A stretch of DNA of 64,000 nt, from contig JALBUN010000011.1 in NCBI GenBank assembly GCA_025174535.1, positions 1 to 64,000 on the forward strand, in the 5' to 3' direction. The notes beneath the pieces are model-generated. The model did no database searches, was not told the origin of the DNA, and saw only the letters and a program-made list of their open reading frames with translations. This document shows, in pieces, positions 45,031 through 58,287 of the stretch (positions are counted from its first letter, which is position 1; every line of letters begins with the position of its first letter). The position numbers and the translations under genes were made by a program. This DNA comes from Cantharellus purpuraceus. Its lineage: Eukaryota > Basidiomycota > Agaricomycetes > Cantharellales > Hydnaceae.

Positions 45031-48000
45031 ATGCTGCCCTCTTTTCTGAAGAAGCAGCGCAAGCAGCGAGACAGACATTCGCCGCCTGGGTCGCCTGGCT
45101 CCTTCTTTTCGCCCAGCCTCGAACGGTCTCCGGACGTCAGCAGTGCGCCTCCGCTGCCACCGTTTCCCACCTTTGCCAGCTCGGCCACGGCGCCCTCGTC
45201 CTTTCCGTACAACACTCACTTGCCCTGGCCCCCCCCACAGACACAGGCGCAGACGCAGCCGCCGCCCCGCCCGCCTGCATTGCAGCTGACGACCGCCGCG
45301 TCCGCCGCCACGACCACCCCCGCTGGGGCTGGGCTGGGCTCGCCCGAGATCCAGCTCGACCTTGGCTTCACGTCCGAGAGCCTCTTCGAGGGCTTTACGG
45401 GCTTTTTTGACCGCAGCGGCACCGCCGCCCCCAGCGTCCGCACGGGCTCGCCTGCGCCCGCCCCGCCGGCACCTGGCATGCCCCGCGTACGTGTCTGCCC
45501 GCCGTGACCACACGCCCGCTGGTGCTGACGCGCCTGCCTGAACAGCCCGCCGAGCCGCCCAACATGAGCAAGCCCACCCCGCCGACGCCCACCCTGACGC
45601 CCTCCACGGCCACGGCGACCGCCATGCCGGTGTCCCCGTCCCGCCCCCGTCCTGCCTCTGGTGTCGGCACCGGCGCCGGCACAGGCACAGGCACCAGCAG
45701 CACCCGCTCCGTCTCCCGTGCCGACTCTGGCGCAGGCTCCCGGGCGGCCTCGCGCTCGCGGTCCGACGCACTCGCCCCGCTCAGGATCCCCGCGCCCTCC
45801 ACCGTGTCCAAGACCCTTCCCACGCTGGTCGCAAAGGGCACCGCGGGCCTCTCCCTGCTCCCGCTCTCCCTCCCCTTGCAGGCACCCTCCCCCACGTCCC
45901 CGCACGCCCCCTCCCCCTCCCCCTCCTCCGCAGACGGCGTCTCGCAGTACTCGTACTCCTCCGGCTCCGACGACCCCAATGCCGTGTACACAGACTCGGA
46001 CTCGGACGCGTATTCCGCCTCGGACTCGGCGTGGTCGTACGCGTCGGCGCCGGACCTCGACTGGGGGCTCTCCCCCGGCGTCTCCTTTGCGTCTGCGCGG
46101 CGGGCGCCCCCGGGCGCGGGGAGTGCACACCCCGAGGGGCGGCAGCGGCGGCGGCGCACGAGCACGGGGAGTGTGGAGCCCGTCTCGGCGTGGCGCCCGC
46201 GGAACAGCCACAGGCTGACCAGGCAGGACAGTGCCACGCTGCCGTTTGATCCCGTGCGGGAGGCGTTTTTTGCCAGTCTGGACGCCCCCGCCACCGCGGG
46301 TGGCAAGCGGAGCAGACGCAATTCGGAAAAGCGCGTGTCGCGGCGTGCCTCGGAGCATAAACAGTCACGGCGCGGGTCGCGCCACTCCCGCAAGAGTCGT
46401 CCCGCCAGTGCCGGAGCAGGCGCCAGTTTGGCAGCCAACAGCGGTGGTGCGTGTGTCCCCATGGTGTTTGGCGAACGCTCATCGTGATGCTTTCTTTGTG
46501 ACCATCCGTACCGATGCGCATCAGGTTCCGTCCCGGCCAGCGCCACAGGCGCCGCCCCGAGTGGGAGCATGGCGGGGCTCAGCCCAAAGGCGGGTACGTG
46601 ATTGTCACATGTCTTGCTGGTCGTCTTTTGTTGATCACGCGGTCTAGGTGTGCATGGAAGTGGAAGCGCGAGCGTGGGGACGGGCATGGCGTTGACGCCG
46701 GTGGAGCCGATGCCTGAGGATGCGGCGGCGGTGGTGCGTGCCAGCGGCGGGGGCGCGGGCGGGGCGCAGCGGAGGCGAAGTACGAAGCGGCGGTCGCCGG
46801 GGGGGCGGCGGGCGGCGGTGGGGAAGACGCCGCCGGTGTCTGGAGGAGGTGGTGCTGCAAGCGTTGGGTCTAGTCCGGGTGCGGGTGCGGCTGGTGCAGC
46901 TGTGGTCGGCGTTCAGCAATATTCGCCCCAAAAAGCATCGCACACTCACTCTGCACCCGATGCCAATGCCGATGCCGATGCGGACACCGACGCGGATGCG
47001 GACGCGTACGCCAACGCGGAGCTGACGTTTGAAGACGCGCTGACGGGCACCAATGGGTACACGGGAATGGACGGCGCAGAGTACGACAGAATGGGCCTGG
47101 GCATGGGCACGTTTGGGGGGGATATGGGGCCGGAGCTGGATGCGGTGAGCAAGGCGCTCTTCTCTGGCGGCGCGGGTCTCGATGGGATCATGGGCCGCTT
47201 GCGGCAGGGGCAGGGGTGGGATGGGGCGCAGGCGGCGGGGGCGGGGGGAGCGTCGGGAGCGGGTCCCTCCGGTCCGAGTGCGCATGGGTCTGCAGCGGCG
47301 GCCGCGGCGCATGCCTCGCCCGTGCCCCCGCACACGGCGCCGCTTCCCCATGGTACGCCGTCACAGGTTGGACGTGCGCCCCCGCGCTTGCCGCCGGTGC
47401 AGGGGGTGCAGGAGCTGCTGGGACGGAGCCGCTCTGCGCAGGCTACGGTGGGCACGCGGGAGGAGGGGTTAAGGGCCGGGAGGAATGGTCTTGTCAACGG
47501 CACTGGCAGTCATGGCACTGGAATTCAGGGTAAAGGTGTGAACGGACACGCGCACGCGCACGCTGGAGTGAGTGGTGCCGAGTCGGGCTTGGGGCTGAGC
47601 GGGATGGGGGGGCGTGGCGTAGCGTTGGGACGCGGTGCCAGCGCCAGTGCTGTTGTGAGCAGCGGCAACACCAGCAGCAACACCACCCACAAGCAAGCGA
47701 GTGCGGATGGCGGTGGGAGTGCCGCGAGCAGTGTACGTCCTCTGCCTCCAAGTCCCGCTAAAGACGTGAGTCTCCCCCTTTTCCTTCGTGTTCTTTTTTT
47801 TTTTCCGTTTGCATATTCATTCTGATCACATTCTTAAATCTCATGTCTCATCTTTTTTTACGTCTCCCCTTGTGGTTGCCACTGACACCTGAAATTTTAG
47901 CCGCAACATCTTGACGACACACATTCCTCGCCTCCACGGCAACGGACAGCGGCGCCACTCCGCCCCTTGCCGGCCAGTCCCAATGCGGGCATGTCCGTCG

Positions 48001-50735
48001 ACGGCGGGGACACAAACAGCAGCAGACCACGGTCACCTTTCCCTACTCGTCCCGCCCCCGCCGCTCAGAACGCGCAGCCGTCTGCACAGTATCCTGCTGT
48101 CCAGTCGTCGCCGCCGCCGCCGCCACCTGTGTCACACCTACTTTCATCCTCATCACAACCCGCCAAGCCGCCGCCGCCCCCTGCCTTGTCGCACCACTCC
48201 CAAGGACAGTCCGCCGTCACTGCCGCTGCCGTACCCACCCAGCCGACCCCTTTCAATCCACAACGCCGCTCCTTCAGCGCGCCCGAGGTATCCTCCACGC
48301 CCCCCACTGATCCGCTCCCAGACTCCTCTGCAACTGTCACCTCCCTGGCGTCCGTGCCCATCCCCGCCGCAGGTATGGGCACGGGCATGGGCATGGGCAG
48401 TGCCAGCCCCGTCGGGGGCAAGTTTATGCACCCGCCGCGCCCCGTTGAGACGTTTAGTGTGTGGAAAAACAAGAGCGCGGGCGATGTCTCGCAGCAGACC
48501 CAGGCCCAGGCCCAGACTCCCTCGTTGCCAACGTCGACGTCGACGCGTACTCAGACCCCGACGCCTAGAGCGGGGGACATCGCGATGCAGAGCAACCACG
48601 TACCTCAGATGCCCACGTCGCCGCCGGGCTCTGGATACTCCACCACGTCGAATTATTCCATATCGTCTTTCCCCATCGTTGCTGCGACCGCAGACGGCAC
48701 AGGCACGCGTGGTCCGGGCATGCGGAGAATGTCCGCCAATCAGGCCTCTGAAAGCCGCGGCGCGTCGCCTGCGCCGTCCTATCAGTTATCGGAGACCTCG
48801 AGCACGGCGTCCACGACGTCGCTTGTGCGTTTGGAACGACTCCCTATAGGGAACGGCAACGTCAGCAAAACCCCCGCCACGGCCGTCGAGCGCCTGCAGC
48901 AACGCGCCCGCGCCGACAGGGAGCCCTACCGCATCAACACCGCGCCGCTCAACAACAGCAATGGCTCCTCTGATCAGCCGCGCCCGTACCCTACGCTGCT
49001 CCACCGCGAGCTGTCCACCAAATCCGCCGCCTTCCCCGAGACGCCACACGAGTTCTCACCGCTCATCAGCCCCGTGTCGGCGCACACGAACCTGTCGTCG
49101 TCACCCGCGAGCTTGCTCTTGCCATCCCGCCGCATAATGCCCAAGGCCCCCATGATCGATCCGGCGCCGCCGCCAAAACGCCGCTCGCGCCCGCCGTTGC
49201 CGATTGGTCCGCGGAAGCCGTCTGTACGCGTGGCTGGAGCGCCGCCTGCGGGGGCCAGTCTAGGTGGCGTGGCTGCGGGACTGGTGCATGGCCTCTCGTC
49301 GTCGTCATCGTCTTCGGTGTCACTTGTTACGACAAACACGAGCGTGAGCGGTGCCGCCGCCGCCACTGTTGCAGCCTCTGTGCCGGTTGCACCTGCTGCG
49401 ACGGGCGTGACCAGAGGGTCGTCCGTGCGGAATAATAGTAATGGCAGTAGCAGCGCGGGGACCAAGCCGACGGCGTACGCACCATCGTCGCCCAAATTCC
49501 AGACGCGGCCGGTGCGCTGGCGAGGGCTGACGATGGACGCTGCGAAATGGACATTGACGTCGGGACAGCTGCAGGACATTGTTGGACGTGCGATTCGGCA
49601 GTCGGCGGAGGCATCGTCGATCCGGTTGCTTACGCTTGATGTTTTCGACAGGGAGATTCCAGAGGAGATCCGACGACTTGAAATGGTTCGGGATGAGATC
49701 AAGTCCAAGTATCGCGGGACGGTGCGGCGGCGGCGGATGCTGTTCCGTTCAGTGACGCTGTTCGCGGAAGGGAACGACTCGCAGACGCGGGCACGGTTGG
49801 CGCAGGAGCTCGTCGAAGTGTCGATTACATGCGACACGCTGACCGATGAGCTTTTCCGCGTGATGGACGAGCTGCAGCAGCTCAACCGGCTACGCGACGT
49901 GCACTCGGCGAGCGCGCTCGCGATGGCGCTGCGCAAGCTCAATTCGAGCTTCCTCAAGCAGTCCGCGGATGCGCAGGAGGTGGCGCGGCACGTCTCGCAG
50001 CTCGAGGCAGAGCGCGAGGAGGCGTGGGCGACTGCTGAGCGCGTCGAGCACGACCTTCTCGATCTGCAGGCCAAGATGGACGCGCTCACTAGCGGCAGTC
50101 ATGGCCTCTCGACGCCGAGCTCTACAAGCAACCGCTCTAGCCGCGTGTCCGCCGCACGCAAGACGAGCATTCGCGCATCCAAGGCGAGCCTGCGCCTCTC
50201 GCGCGGGGCGCACAGCTCGCACTCGTCCACAAGTTCGCAACGTCTGTCTGCCTTTGCACCGCCCGTCCCGCCCGTCCCCCGCCTCCCGTATCCCTCCCCG
50301 CACATCCAGGCGCTCCCGCTCACGCTCTCCCTCAACACAGACATTCCAGCCTCCTCCGTCGTCGGCTCCCCATACTCGCGCGGCCTCTCCTCTGCCATGG
50401 TGACGGGCGGCTCGCCGACGCCAGAGGCACTCGCACTCTTGGAAGCGCAGAACGAGCTCTGCGACATGCTCGGGATATCACGTGCGGACCTCCGACGCAC
50501 GCGTTCCGGGCGGAGCTTCGGATATAACAACGGCCACCAGCGGCCCGCGTCGGAGCTGTCCCCGATCTCGATGCCGGGGTCTCCGTTCCCTCTGCGGGAG
50601 GCGAGCCCGCTGGTGCGCGCCATGACGGATATGCTGGCGACGCCAGGCCCGGTGGGAGGGCGGAAGCGTAATGCGTCATTCTCTGCGATTCCACGACCGG
50701 CGGACTCGATATATATGGATATCCCGGAAGTTTGA
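45031..50735 (+). CDS. large intrinsically disordered protein with C-terminal coiled coil
   Basis: Four exons: 45031-45486, 45546-46446, 46648-47765 and 47901-50735, all in phase, giving 1,769 residues. Family not recognised. The protein begins MLPSFLKKQRKQRDRHSPP. About 1,300 residues follow that are Ser/Pro/Ala/Gly-rich with low-complexity runs: Asp-Ala repeats near 46965-47020, poly-Ser near 49300 and proline runs near 48105. Residues ~1,470-1,690 are better ordered. That part has WRGLTMDAAKWTLTSGQLQD, then an amphipathic helical stretch (EIPEEIRRLEMVRDEIKSK, EVARHVSQLEAEREEAW) predicted by eye as coiled coil. DNA here is strongly GC-rich, and this opens very long antisense frames that are artefacts. 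A scaffold or signalling adaptor role is possible but is only inference. The exon 2/3 joint (GTGCGT donor) is the least certain. Confidence 0.75.
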
Positions 50736-51187
50736 ACTCGAGAGTGAGCTTGTCTTCCTTTGATCTGCGTTTCCTTCCCGGCTAACAAGCGTTGCAGTCA
50801 CCCTTGTTACCCCCAACTTAAACCCACTGTCTTTCACTTGGTATATCCACCCCGTCCTCAATTATTACCATCTTATCACATTTGTTTTTCACTGTGTTAT
50901 CACCACCTTGTCTTATTTTTGCTGTCACACATTGATTTATTTGCTCGTCTCTACTGCACCTCCAATATGGTGGCTGCTTGCTTGTGCTGCTGTTTCAGTC
51001 TCTTTCTTCTGTTACTTCAGCTTGTGATACCATAATACCCTTGGCATACTGGTCAGAGCTCATTGTGAATAGTCTTGTTCTTGACAAGCCGTGTAGATAC
51101 ATTACATTAAAAGCATGGCGATTATCTATGACGACACATGTCTTCCAGGACAATCCGAGTACGAATACATTAGAATAACAGCAAATA
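50736..51187. other. convergent 3' intergenic region
   Basis: It holds the 3' ends of the disordered-protein gene and UPF3. T-rich on the plus strand at 50840-51010. No coding signal was recognised. Confidence 0.45.
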
Positions 51188-52845
51188 TCACGGTTGTCCA
51201 CGTCCTCTTCTACCACCCCGACCGCGACTGCCCCCCGACTCCTGCGACCCCCCTGAGGGAGCCCGATCGTTCATAGGGGACTCGCCAACCCCAAAAGCGG
51301 ACGGCGGGGGATCTTGTCGCGTCAAAATCCGAGGCGTCGTATCCGGAGGTCGATTCCCAGGGCCAGCGTGGCCATGACGAGATCGCCCCTTCTCCTTACC
51401 GCTGCTCCGCCCGCCTCCCGATTCCTTTGCAGCGCCCTCTCGCTTCTCGGCCGCACCCCGCCCGCGCGAACCGCGCGACCCACTTCCGGACGCACCCGCA
51501 CCTGCGCCTGAAGTCGCGCTCGGACCTGGCCCTGGTGAAGCCAAGGCAGGAGGAGGGGCTAGCAAGGGGCTCGATGGAGACGCAGGCACTGCCGACATGC
51601 CTACGCCTGCTCCACTCAACGCCGCTTTCAAGTGCCGTGATTGCAGACCCAGCATCGGGCGAGTTCTGCGTTGCAGCTGTTCAGCTCCGTCTGCAGGGGC
51701 CGCGTCCTTGTTGTTGCTCATAGAGGCCGAGGATGGTGAAGTGCCGGGGCCTTGAACTTGGGTTGGGTTGGTGCGAGCGCGTCCACTACTCCCGCTAGGT
51801 TTCGTGGACGGCAGATTCGGTGACGCCAGAGGGGTGGTAGGCTGGAGTATCCAATCGTATTTCAGTACTGCATCACCTGAAATCAACACGAGGAACATAC
51901 AGCAGCACCGCCGGCCTGAGCCGCCTTTCCTTTCTTGCTCTTCTTTCCAGTCGGTGGTGCCGTGTCTGCAGCCTCCTGCTTTTGTGCAGCGGCGGCGGCT
52001 TTTCGTGAGTGGCTTTTCCCAGTTTCTGCTGCAGCCAGCTTCTTCTCCTGTGCAGATTGCTTCTGTTCACGCAGCGCGGCGAGTAGGGGCGTGACCTTTG
52101 GTTCCTCAGGCGGTATTGTCGACGCCACTAGAAGTAAATACCATGTAAAGGCCCATGGTATAGAAAGGTTGATTGACACCTACACAAGGCGTCTACATCG
52201 ACCTCGACTGGCTTGGCTGGTGGGTCTTGCAGGGAAGCCACAAATGATAGGTAGTCCTCATCTGTCGGGTTTATTAAATGCGAATGCATGGGATGGGTAC
52301 AGTGTGATATACCTTGCTGTATGGTAGCGTGTCTAGAATCAACTTTCTTCTTTTCCGGAGGCGCCTTTTGGTTTGGTGCAAATTCTACTACAGCTTGCGA
52401 CTCGACGCCTAAAGCCAAGTCATTGGTTCGTAACCGTAGGATAAGAAATTGATATACAAACCTTGCTTGTCCCGAAAAATATGGCCGTCATAGTCTCGGC
52501 TGAACGCCGCTAGATCCTCCTCATGCTTGAACAAGACATAAGCGCGTGAGGGTATGTTCTCTTTGTTAATTCTGCGCCACAATTAGAAAAAAAAAGCAAG
52601 TGAAACACGACGATACACAACAACTTTTTCCTGAGCTTCCCCTGGTAGAATGCTTTCCAAGATGCTGTCTCATCGGTTACCCACGGCTGCACACTTTGCC
52701 AAAAGACTGCTTCTGGCAGATTCGGGGGGAGCCTTCGTACGACCGTCTTGAGGCGTATGAGCGCTGTTGGCGGCAACCTTATGGTCTCTTTTGTCGGTGA
52801 CTTTGCCTTGCCACGGTTGGCAAGCGGCGGGCTTTTGGTAGTCAT
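51188..52845 (-). CDS. UPF3: nonsense-mediated mRNA decay factor UPF3
   Basis: Six exons on the minus strand: 52845-52625, 52571-52462, 52408-52313, 52261-52184, 52127-51901 and 51841-51188, giving 461 residues. The Smg4/UPF3 RNA-recognition-like domain starts near residue 34 (LKTVVRRLPPNLPEAVFWQ). It continues across exon 2 (NIPSRAYVLFK, DYDGHIFRDK) to SQAVVEFAPNQKAP and DEDYLSFVASL in exons 3-4. A lysine-rich stretch and a disordered Ser/Gly/Arg-rich tail follow. UPF3 links exon-junction or terminating ribosomes to UPF2/UPF1. The exon 5/6 joint was chosen because the nearer CAG acceptors give introns of 25-41 nt or break the frame. No lesion seen. Confidence 0.92.
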
Positions 52846-53395
52846 CAACGCGGTGAGCCACAACACTAAGCGAGCGGAGTCTGGGATTGCGGTGTTTCTG
52901 AGTTTCAAGTTTTATCTCCGTTCTCCCGACAATGCTCAGGCTTCTTCATTTCTGCCAGGAAGACCGACACTACACTAGAACCTGGTCTATCGGAGATCCC
53001 TATCAAAAAAAAATAGTTGTTTTATGTCTCGAGTGCGTTGGACTCGGTATCCGTTTCAGCTATTAGCATTCGGTACACTCATCTGATCCCGCTGGGACAT
53101 TGACGCACGACTGCACATCATAGGGCTCTACTATCAGTTGGTAGCATGCTCCAGAAATATCGCTGATCTAGACGTGTTCGATAAACCCTAGCTGCGCGTC
53201 ATGTGTCTCTGTGCGCAAGGTGCTCACTCAGCTTTGTTGCTGCGACTGCCACTCTTCAGACAAAACTACATCTGCTAGAGGCAATTTTATCACTGTCAAC
53301 AAGCCTATCATACAATAACTTCCGATTAAAATCCCATACTCGTTATACTAGTCGTATGAAGCTCCTCGGAGATCTCCAGTGTCAGCTTCTTTCGT
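52846..53395. other. intergenic, UPF3 promoter and MFS 3' flank
   Basis: No coding region recognised. An A-rich run lies near 53006. Confidence 0.45.
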
Positions 53396-56191
53396 TCAAG
53401 TCATATATCTGAACCGCGGATCCGAGTCTGGAAGCTCCTTCATAACCCCTAGATCGCCAAGCGCTTGCTTCTCCTGCTCGTTCATTGCTGCTAGAGCCGC
53501 GTCTTTCTCACGGTTCAGAGCAGCAAGCCTCGTGCGCAGAATGAACGCCACCACAAAGGATAAGAACAGGCATCTACAAGAGAAGCTGGTGTCAGCACGA
53601 AGTAGATCCAGCAGAAAACGCTCGAACCCGGCCGCAATGCCATGTGCACGACGGAATAGGTCCTCGGGGTCGAAGTATATCTGAGGTGCGGCACTTGCGA
53701 AAGTTCAATCAACCGATGAGAAAACAACATCAGCAGAGCATAGAGCATATATGCCTCACATGGACACGCAATTCGAGACGGATACAATGAAGGCGGTACC
53801 GACGCCCCTCTTGCTTGTAGGGGACATTGTATTCGCTGCCCAGCTCCTAATCCGAGTCAACACCCGGGTCAGTCACAGGTGAGTAGACGAAAGATTGATC
53901 ACCCACATCACCAGCGGAAAGAGAGAGAAATTTCCTCCAATGACAAGGAACAGTGCAAAGTACGATGCACCGACGCTACTCTGTGAACATGCTGCCAGGA
54001 TAATATACCCGATGCAGGACACGGCAGTGGAGAACATAATGTGCCACCCTCTGTCGTGTGTGCGGTCGCTATGAAAGGCTTGGCCGACAGTAAAGAAGTA
54101 CCCGAATGCGTAGGGTGCAACTGTGAGGCCTTGGGCATTGAGAGCTGTGAATCCAAGTCCTTTGATGAGCTGCATAGTGAAAACCTATATCATTCGAGGT
54201 TCAAGTGAGACGGCGCAGCTTAGTTACCGTGGGCAAGAAATACGTCGACGTGGCCGTCCCGATATTCTGTGCAAATAATAAGTGGACTGCTCGAAGAACA
54301 TGTCAGATAAACATACAACTGGAAGAGGTATATTGTTAACAAATACTATAACAAGAGCACTATAGAAACTCACATCCGACATATATCAACATCAGCATCC
54401 AACAATGAATATCCATCATGACGGCTTTGAACCCCTGCCATCCATTCATTCCTCCATGCGACGTGGGCTTGTGATCGCGGTCCAAACGCGCTTGCGCTAT
54501 CGCTTTTTCGCGTGGAGTGAGGAAGGTAGATGTAAATGGGAACGAGGGAAGAAAAAGCAGCAACATGAAAGCCACCAGAATAGTTGGGATGGCTTCGATC
54601 TAGAGTGGCCGGTAAGAAACAAGCACGAGAGAGCGGTGACCAGTGTCATACCAAGAACAAGAACTGCCATCTGACGTTTAAAGGTCAGTTATGTTAAAGA
54701 ATGGTGTGTGAGTTGACTGACCCTTCAAGTAGTGATGTCTTGGCACGAACTAGCCCGAATGCAAGGAGACCCTATGTAACCGGTAAGCGTACGCCATCAC
54801 GAGATGCAAAGACACAGGCACTTACTCCAATGGCACCAGGAAGAGTGCCTAGTGACAGTCATAAGGAATGAGAATGATATGTTTGAATAATCCTCCCCCT
54901 ACCTGTCATCCCTAGACTGTCCCAGAACTTTTGAGTCAACAGCAGAAGTAGTAGCAGCACAGGCTTGCTGACCTGATGCGGAAAGCCATTTCTCTCCTAC
55001 ATGTAATGGTTACATTCGAGGGTTGCTAGAAGAGCACATAAGCTCACCTCTTGTACCAAAACGACAGGTAGTATATAATTCCTGCATAATAGCCGGCCTG
55101 TCACGATCATAATAGATATAGACCCTATCCGTATCCCACGTTCCAGAATTGAACTTACTTCACCAATTCCCAGAAGTACCCTAGGTTAAATCAGATTCTA
55201 GATATATTGTATAGAGACGGATGACAGGGATCACCTCAGCACGAGAAGACCGCCGTAGCCCTTAGCGTATACGATCGACAGCGAAGACAAACCCCAGAAT
55301 GTCAAGGACATGAAGAAGCTACGGATCTGAGTATCAGATCAAAGTAACAAGTGATGACGTAGATGCATACAATCGGTTTGCGCCAATGTGACGTTGCAAC
55401 ACTGCCAAAGTGCATATTGAATGGCAAAAAGTATAACAGTAACACGAGTGCCTACCGTTAGCAGGAATCTCAAGGAGGCAATATCCTACGTAGAAGATGC
55501 TCAGCGCGAGCGTCCACTGATTGTTATTGTGTATGCCCTGTAAGATTGGAACGTTTACGCGTAGTCTTGTCCGTAATGTTGACTGACTCACAAAGTTTGC
55601 ATTGAATTGTGGAATAACGTGTGCGTTCCCTCTGTGATAAAAGTCAGGATTGACAGACAATTGATGTAAACAGATAGTACATGTTTGTGCGATCTGAAGT
55701 GGACTTTAGTTCACTGAAACGCATCCAAGACCCACTGGAATGGCTGCTCACCGAATTGGTTGACTTTTGAGACGGCAATCAGTAGGAAAGTAGATGCGAC
55801 TCATGAAACAGCAGCCACGCACAGACGTAACTGTAGCCAATGATAAGCACAAGATACTTTGAGCATGTAATGAAGAAGCTCACCTTCCAATAACGAGAGG
55901 TAATATCCTTCTGTCAATCTTGCCTTTCACTGCACGCTGTAATATATGACCTTAGCAGTTGTGATGATAGAACTTGACCGACAAGGGAGCACTAACCTCC
56001 TCTTCATCAGTGTACTTGACGCGCTGAGCATCACTTTTGACAGCCTCAGCGACTGTTGCATCCAAAGACGCAAAGAAATTACGTCTCGCTCGAGCTTTAC
56101 CAAGCTGGCCCTGTGCTGTGGTGCCATCGTCGTGTGACGATTGGACATCGGAGCTGGCGATCTCTGCGTCCTTATACACGACGTCGTCCAT
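53396..56191 (-). CDS. MFS transporter, anion:cation symporter (allantoate permease-like) type
   Basis: Many short exons on the minus strand spell a major facilitator. The start is probably the ATG at 56191 (MDDVVYKDAEIA), with exon 1 at 56191-55997 and exon 2 (KGKIDRRILPLVIG) at 55936-55884. Next come HVIPQFNANF, then WTLALSIFYVGYCLLEIPAN, LLVLRVLLGIGEAGYYAG, IIYYLSFWYKRGEMAF, AFGLVRAKTSLLEGWQFLFL and FLTPREKAIAQARL. KGLGFTALNAQGLTVAPYAF and SKRGVGTAFIVSVSNCVS follow. The final exon (53573-53396) ends DSDPRFRYMT. This order is typical of fungal carboxylate/vitamin/allantoate permeases at the plasma membrane. Exons between 55880 and 55660, covering the first membrane helix, could not be joined cleanly, so one broken or missed exon there is possible. 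Confidence 0.8.
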
Positions 56192-56901
56192 TGCACGGCT
56201 TGAATAGGAGAGAAAGAAGCAGCAGCTCTGCGCCTGTGGGTCACATGGATCGTATCCATAATTTCAACTTTTGAAGTGTTCGCGGGCGCCATCAGAAATA
56301 GAACACGTCATGTCTAATTATATGCATAGTATGAACAAACCTATATCAGGCAGAGTCACGCGGAAGATGACCGGCCCAGCGAGATATGTAAGTGCTCGTG
56401 ATGGTCTGAGATGTAGCTGAATGTTAGAACATGTATTCTGTTATGCAGCAGAGTATGCAAAGCACGGCCTTACAGTGGGTGCAAATGCTAGTTTTACCTT
56501 GGTCCTAGTTACCTGAAGATGATCTATATATGCCTGATATTTTAAACGATTATATATTATTTGAAAACATATACCTAAAAATTATATACTATAGAACGTT
56601 GTAGTCTCGCTCGACACGCAAGCCTCTTCACTTACAACCGCAGACCACGATCCTGGAGTACGTACACACCAAAGGAACCCATTCGCACCTTCCAAATTGG
56701 GAAACATACTTCATATAAGATACCGGTATAACGGATGCCTCTGGCAGAGCAGCAAGTAGCAGCGACCACAATGAAGTCATATCAAGAAAGTGCACAGCTT
56801 CTCTTATGAGATTCGAGAGCCTCGGCATGACCAGCAAGAAATCTAATTAAAACATGCACCAGGTATACCAAAACAGTGGGGAGGAATGTGCTCTAGTCGT
56901 A
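56192..56901. other. intergenic, AT-rich
   Basis: A strongly AT-rich patch with several TATATA runs lies at 56520-56600. No gene recognised. It contains the MFS promoter and the 3' flank of the GPI-protein gene. Confidence 0.45.
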
Positions 56902-57859
56902 TCACAGCACCAGCGCTACCACAACACCGATAATAGTGAGAACCACCATGCTACTACGCGTGGCAATAGCGGCGTTGGCGCTTTGCGTGGACTTTGGAGC
57001 GGAGGACGAGGATGAGGCAGATTTGGCTGTGGCAGGAAGAGTAGTGGTCGAGATCTTCGCTGCGGTGACGACAGCCGACGAACCAGACGCTGCACCAGCC
57101 GATGCAGCGGTAGGTGTTGCAGTCGCGGCAGCCGCGCTCGTGACACCGGTGATTTGCGCCTGGACAGCTGGGCTAAATTGCCCAGTCATGCCAGCGAGGC
57201 TGCATGATAAGGATCACTTTAGACTCTGGAGCAACCTGCCTGGGGACAAAAATGACACTACGCACGTGAACTTGGCCGAAAAGGCTTCAAAATTGAACTG
57301 AGGGTTGTTGGGATCCTTGAAGGCAAGCGAAGTGAACCGGATGAAGCTGGAAGCATACGTTAAGCTACGCAGTAAGCAATTAGGATTACACGAACTAGGC
57401 GCCCGAGTCAGGACCAATAGAAGCGTTTACGGTGAAAACCTGGAAATATCCGGATTAATTGTCAGAACCAAAGGAGTTTGAAATGTCATTCCAACCTGAG
57501 AGTTTTGCTTGCTAACGTCGACAGAGGCCGCAATCTGCTGAAGCTCGGTCTATGCGGGAAAGTATTGGCATTGACACGAGAAATGGAATGACCGGAACTG
57601 ACTTGCTGCTGCGCGTTCCCGGCGTACACACCAAGCTCACAAGGACCGATCTGAGCGAGGGTTGGAGCAGTCCCATTGTCCATCCAATTGACAGTGAGCG
57701 TCTGACCACCCTGCGCGGTGGTAGAGGCAATTGGATTTGTTATCTGGCTCACTGTTAGGAGATCCGTTTATGAGAGGCAACTATGATTCTTACCAAAAGG
57801 ACTGCAAGGGCCTGGTGAACCCAGACAGCGAGGAGGATAGATGCAAAGGCGGTCTGCAT
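56902..57859 (-). CDS. GPI-anchored Ser/Thr-rich cell-surface protein with Kre9/KNH-like domain
   Basis: Six exons on the minus strand: 57859-57794, 57743-57603, 57549-57496, 57439-57396, 57346-57266 and 57199-56902, giving 227 residues. The first 20 residues (MQTAFASILLAVWVHQALA) are a signal peptide. ITNPIAS opens the Kre9/KNH (PF10342-type) domain. It continues with GQTLTVNWMDNGTAP, GVYAGNAQQQ, VFTVNASIG and YFIRFTSLAFKDPNNPQF. A Ser/Ala/Thr-rich stalk and a hydrophobic tail (MVVLTIIGVVVALVL), typical of GPI attachment, end it. Such proteins sit in the wall or plasma membrane; a link to beta-1,6-glucan assembly is known for Kre9 itself only. Confidence 0.88.
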
Positions 57860-58287
57860 TTTTGTATTTTTATAAACTTCAGGTAACTGTTGCGGGATGG
57901 GTGTGTTTGAAAGAGTGTAGAATTGTAAGGAATGTGGGTGCAAGGAGCGTGTAACCCGCAAAGAGGGAGAGGATAGATGTGGTACTGGCAGATGATATAC
58001 GACAGCAAAGATTATCTTGCTGACTAAGACCAATTTGATACAACAATCCGCCTAGCATCGGAGTCCGTGGATATGCTCACGTGAGTGCGCATATCACAAT
58101 GCATAAGTCATTAATACCTGAGAATATGTTTACATCATGACATAGAAACAACAGCAAAAAAGCGAGAAGACGCGAAAGCAGAGAGACAAGTATTAGTTTG
58201 TATAGACTCAAGTTCTTGCCCTTCCGAATGACCTCCGGCGTAAAGCAGGAGCGGTATCACAGGTGTGGCTGTGGCCGCCCATGGTGG
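57860..58287. other. intergenic
   Basis: This is the upstream region of the GPI-protein gene and the 3' flank of the membrane-protein gene. No coding region recognised. Confidence 0.45.

Noticed and set aside
45001..46687. Very long antisense frames (over 250-430 codons) opposite the disordered-protein gene
   Set aside because: They come from high GC content; compositions are Arg/Ala/Gly noise, whereas the plus-strand exons join in phase across four exons.
48974..50089. 371-codon minus-strand frame opposite exon 4 of the same gene
   Set aside because: Ser/Arg-rich mirror of the plus-strand coding sequence, with no independent support.
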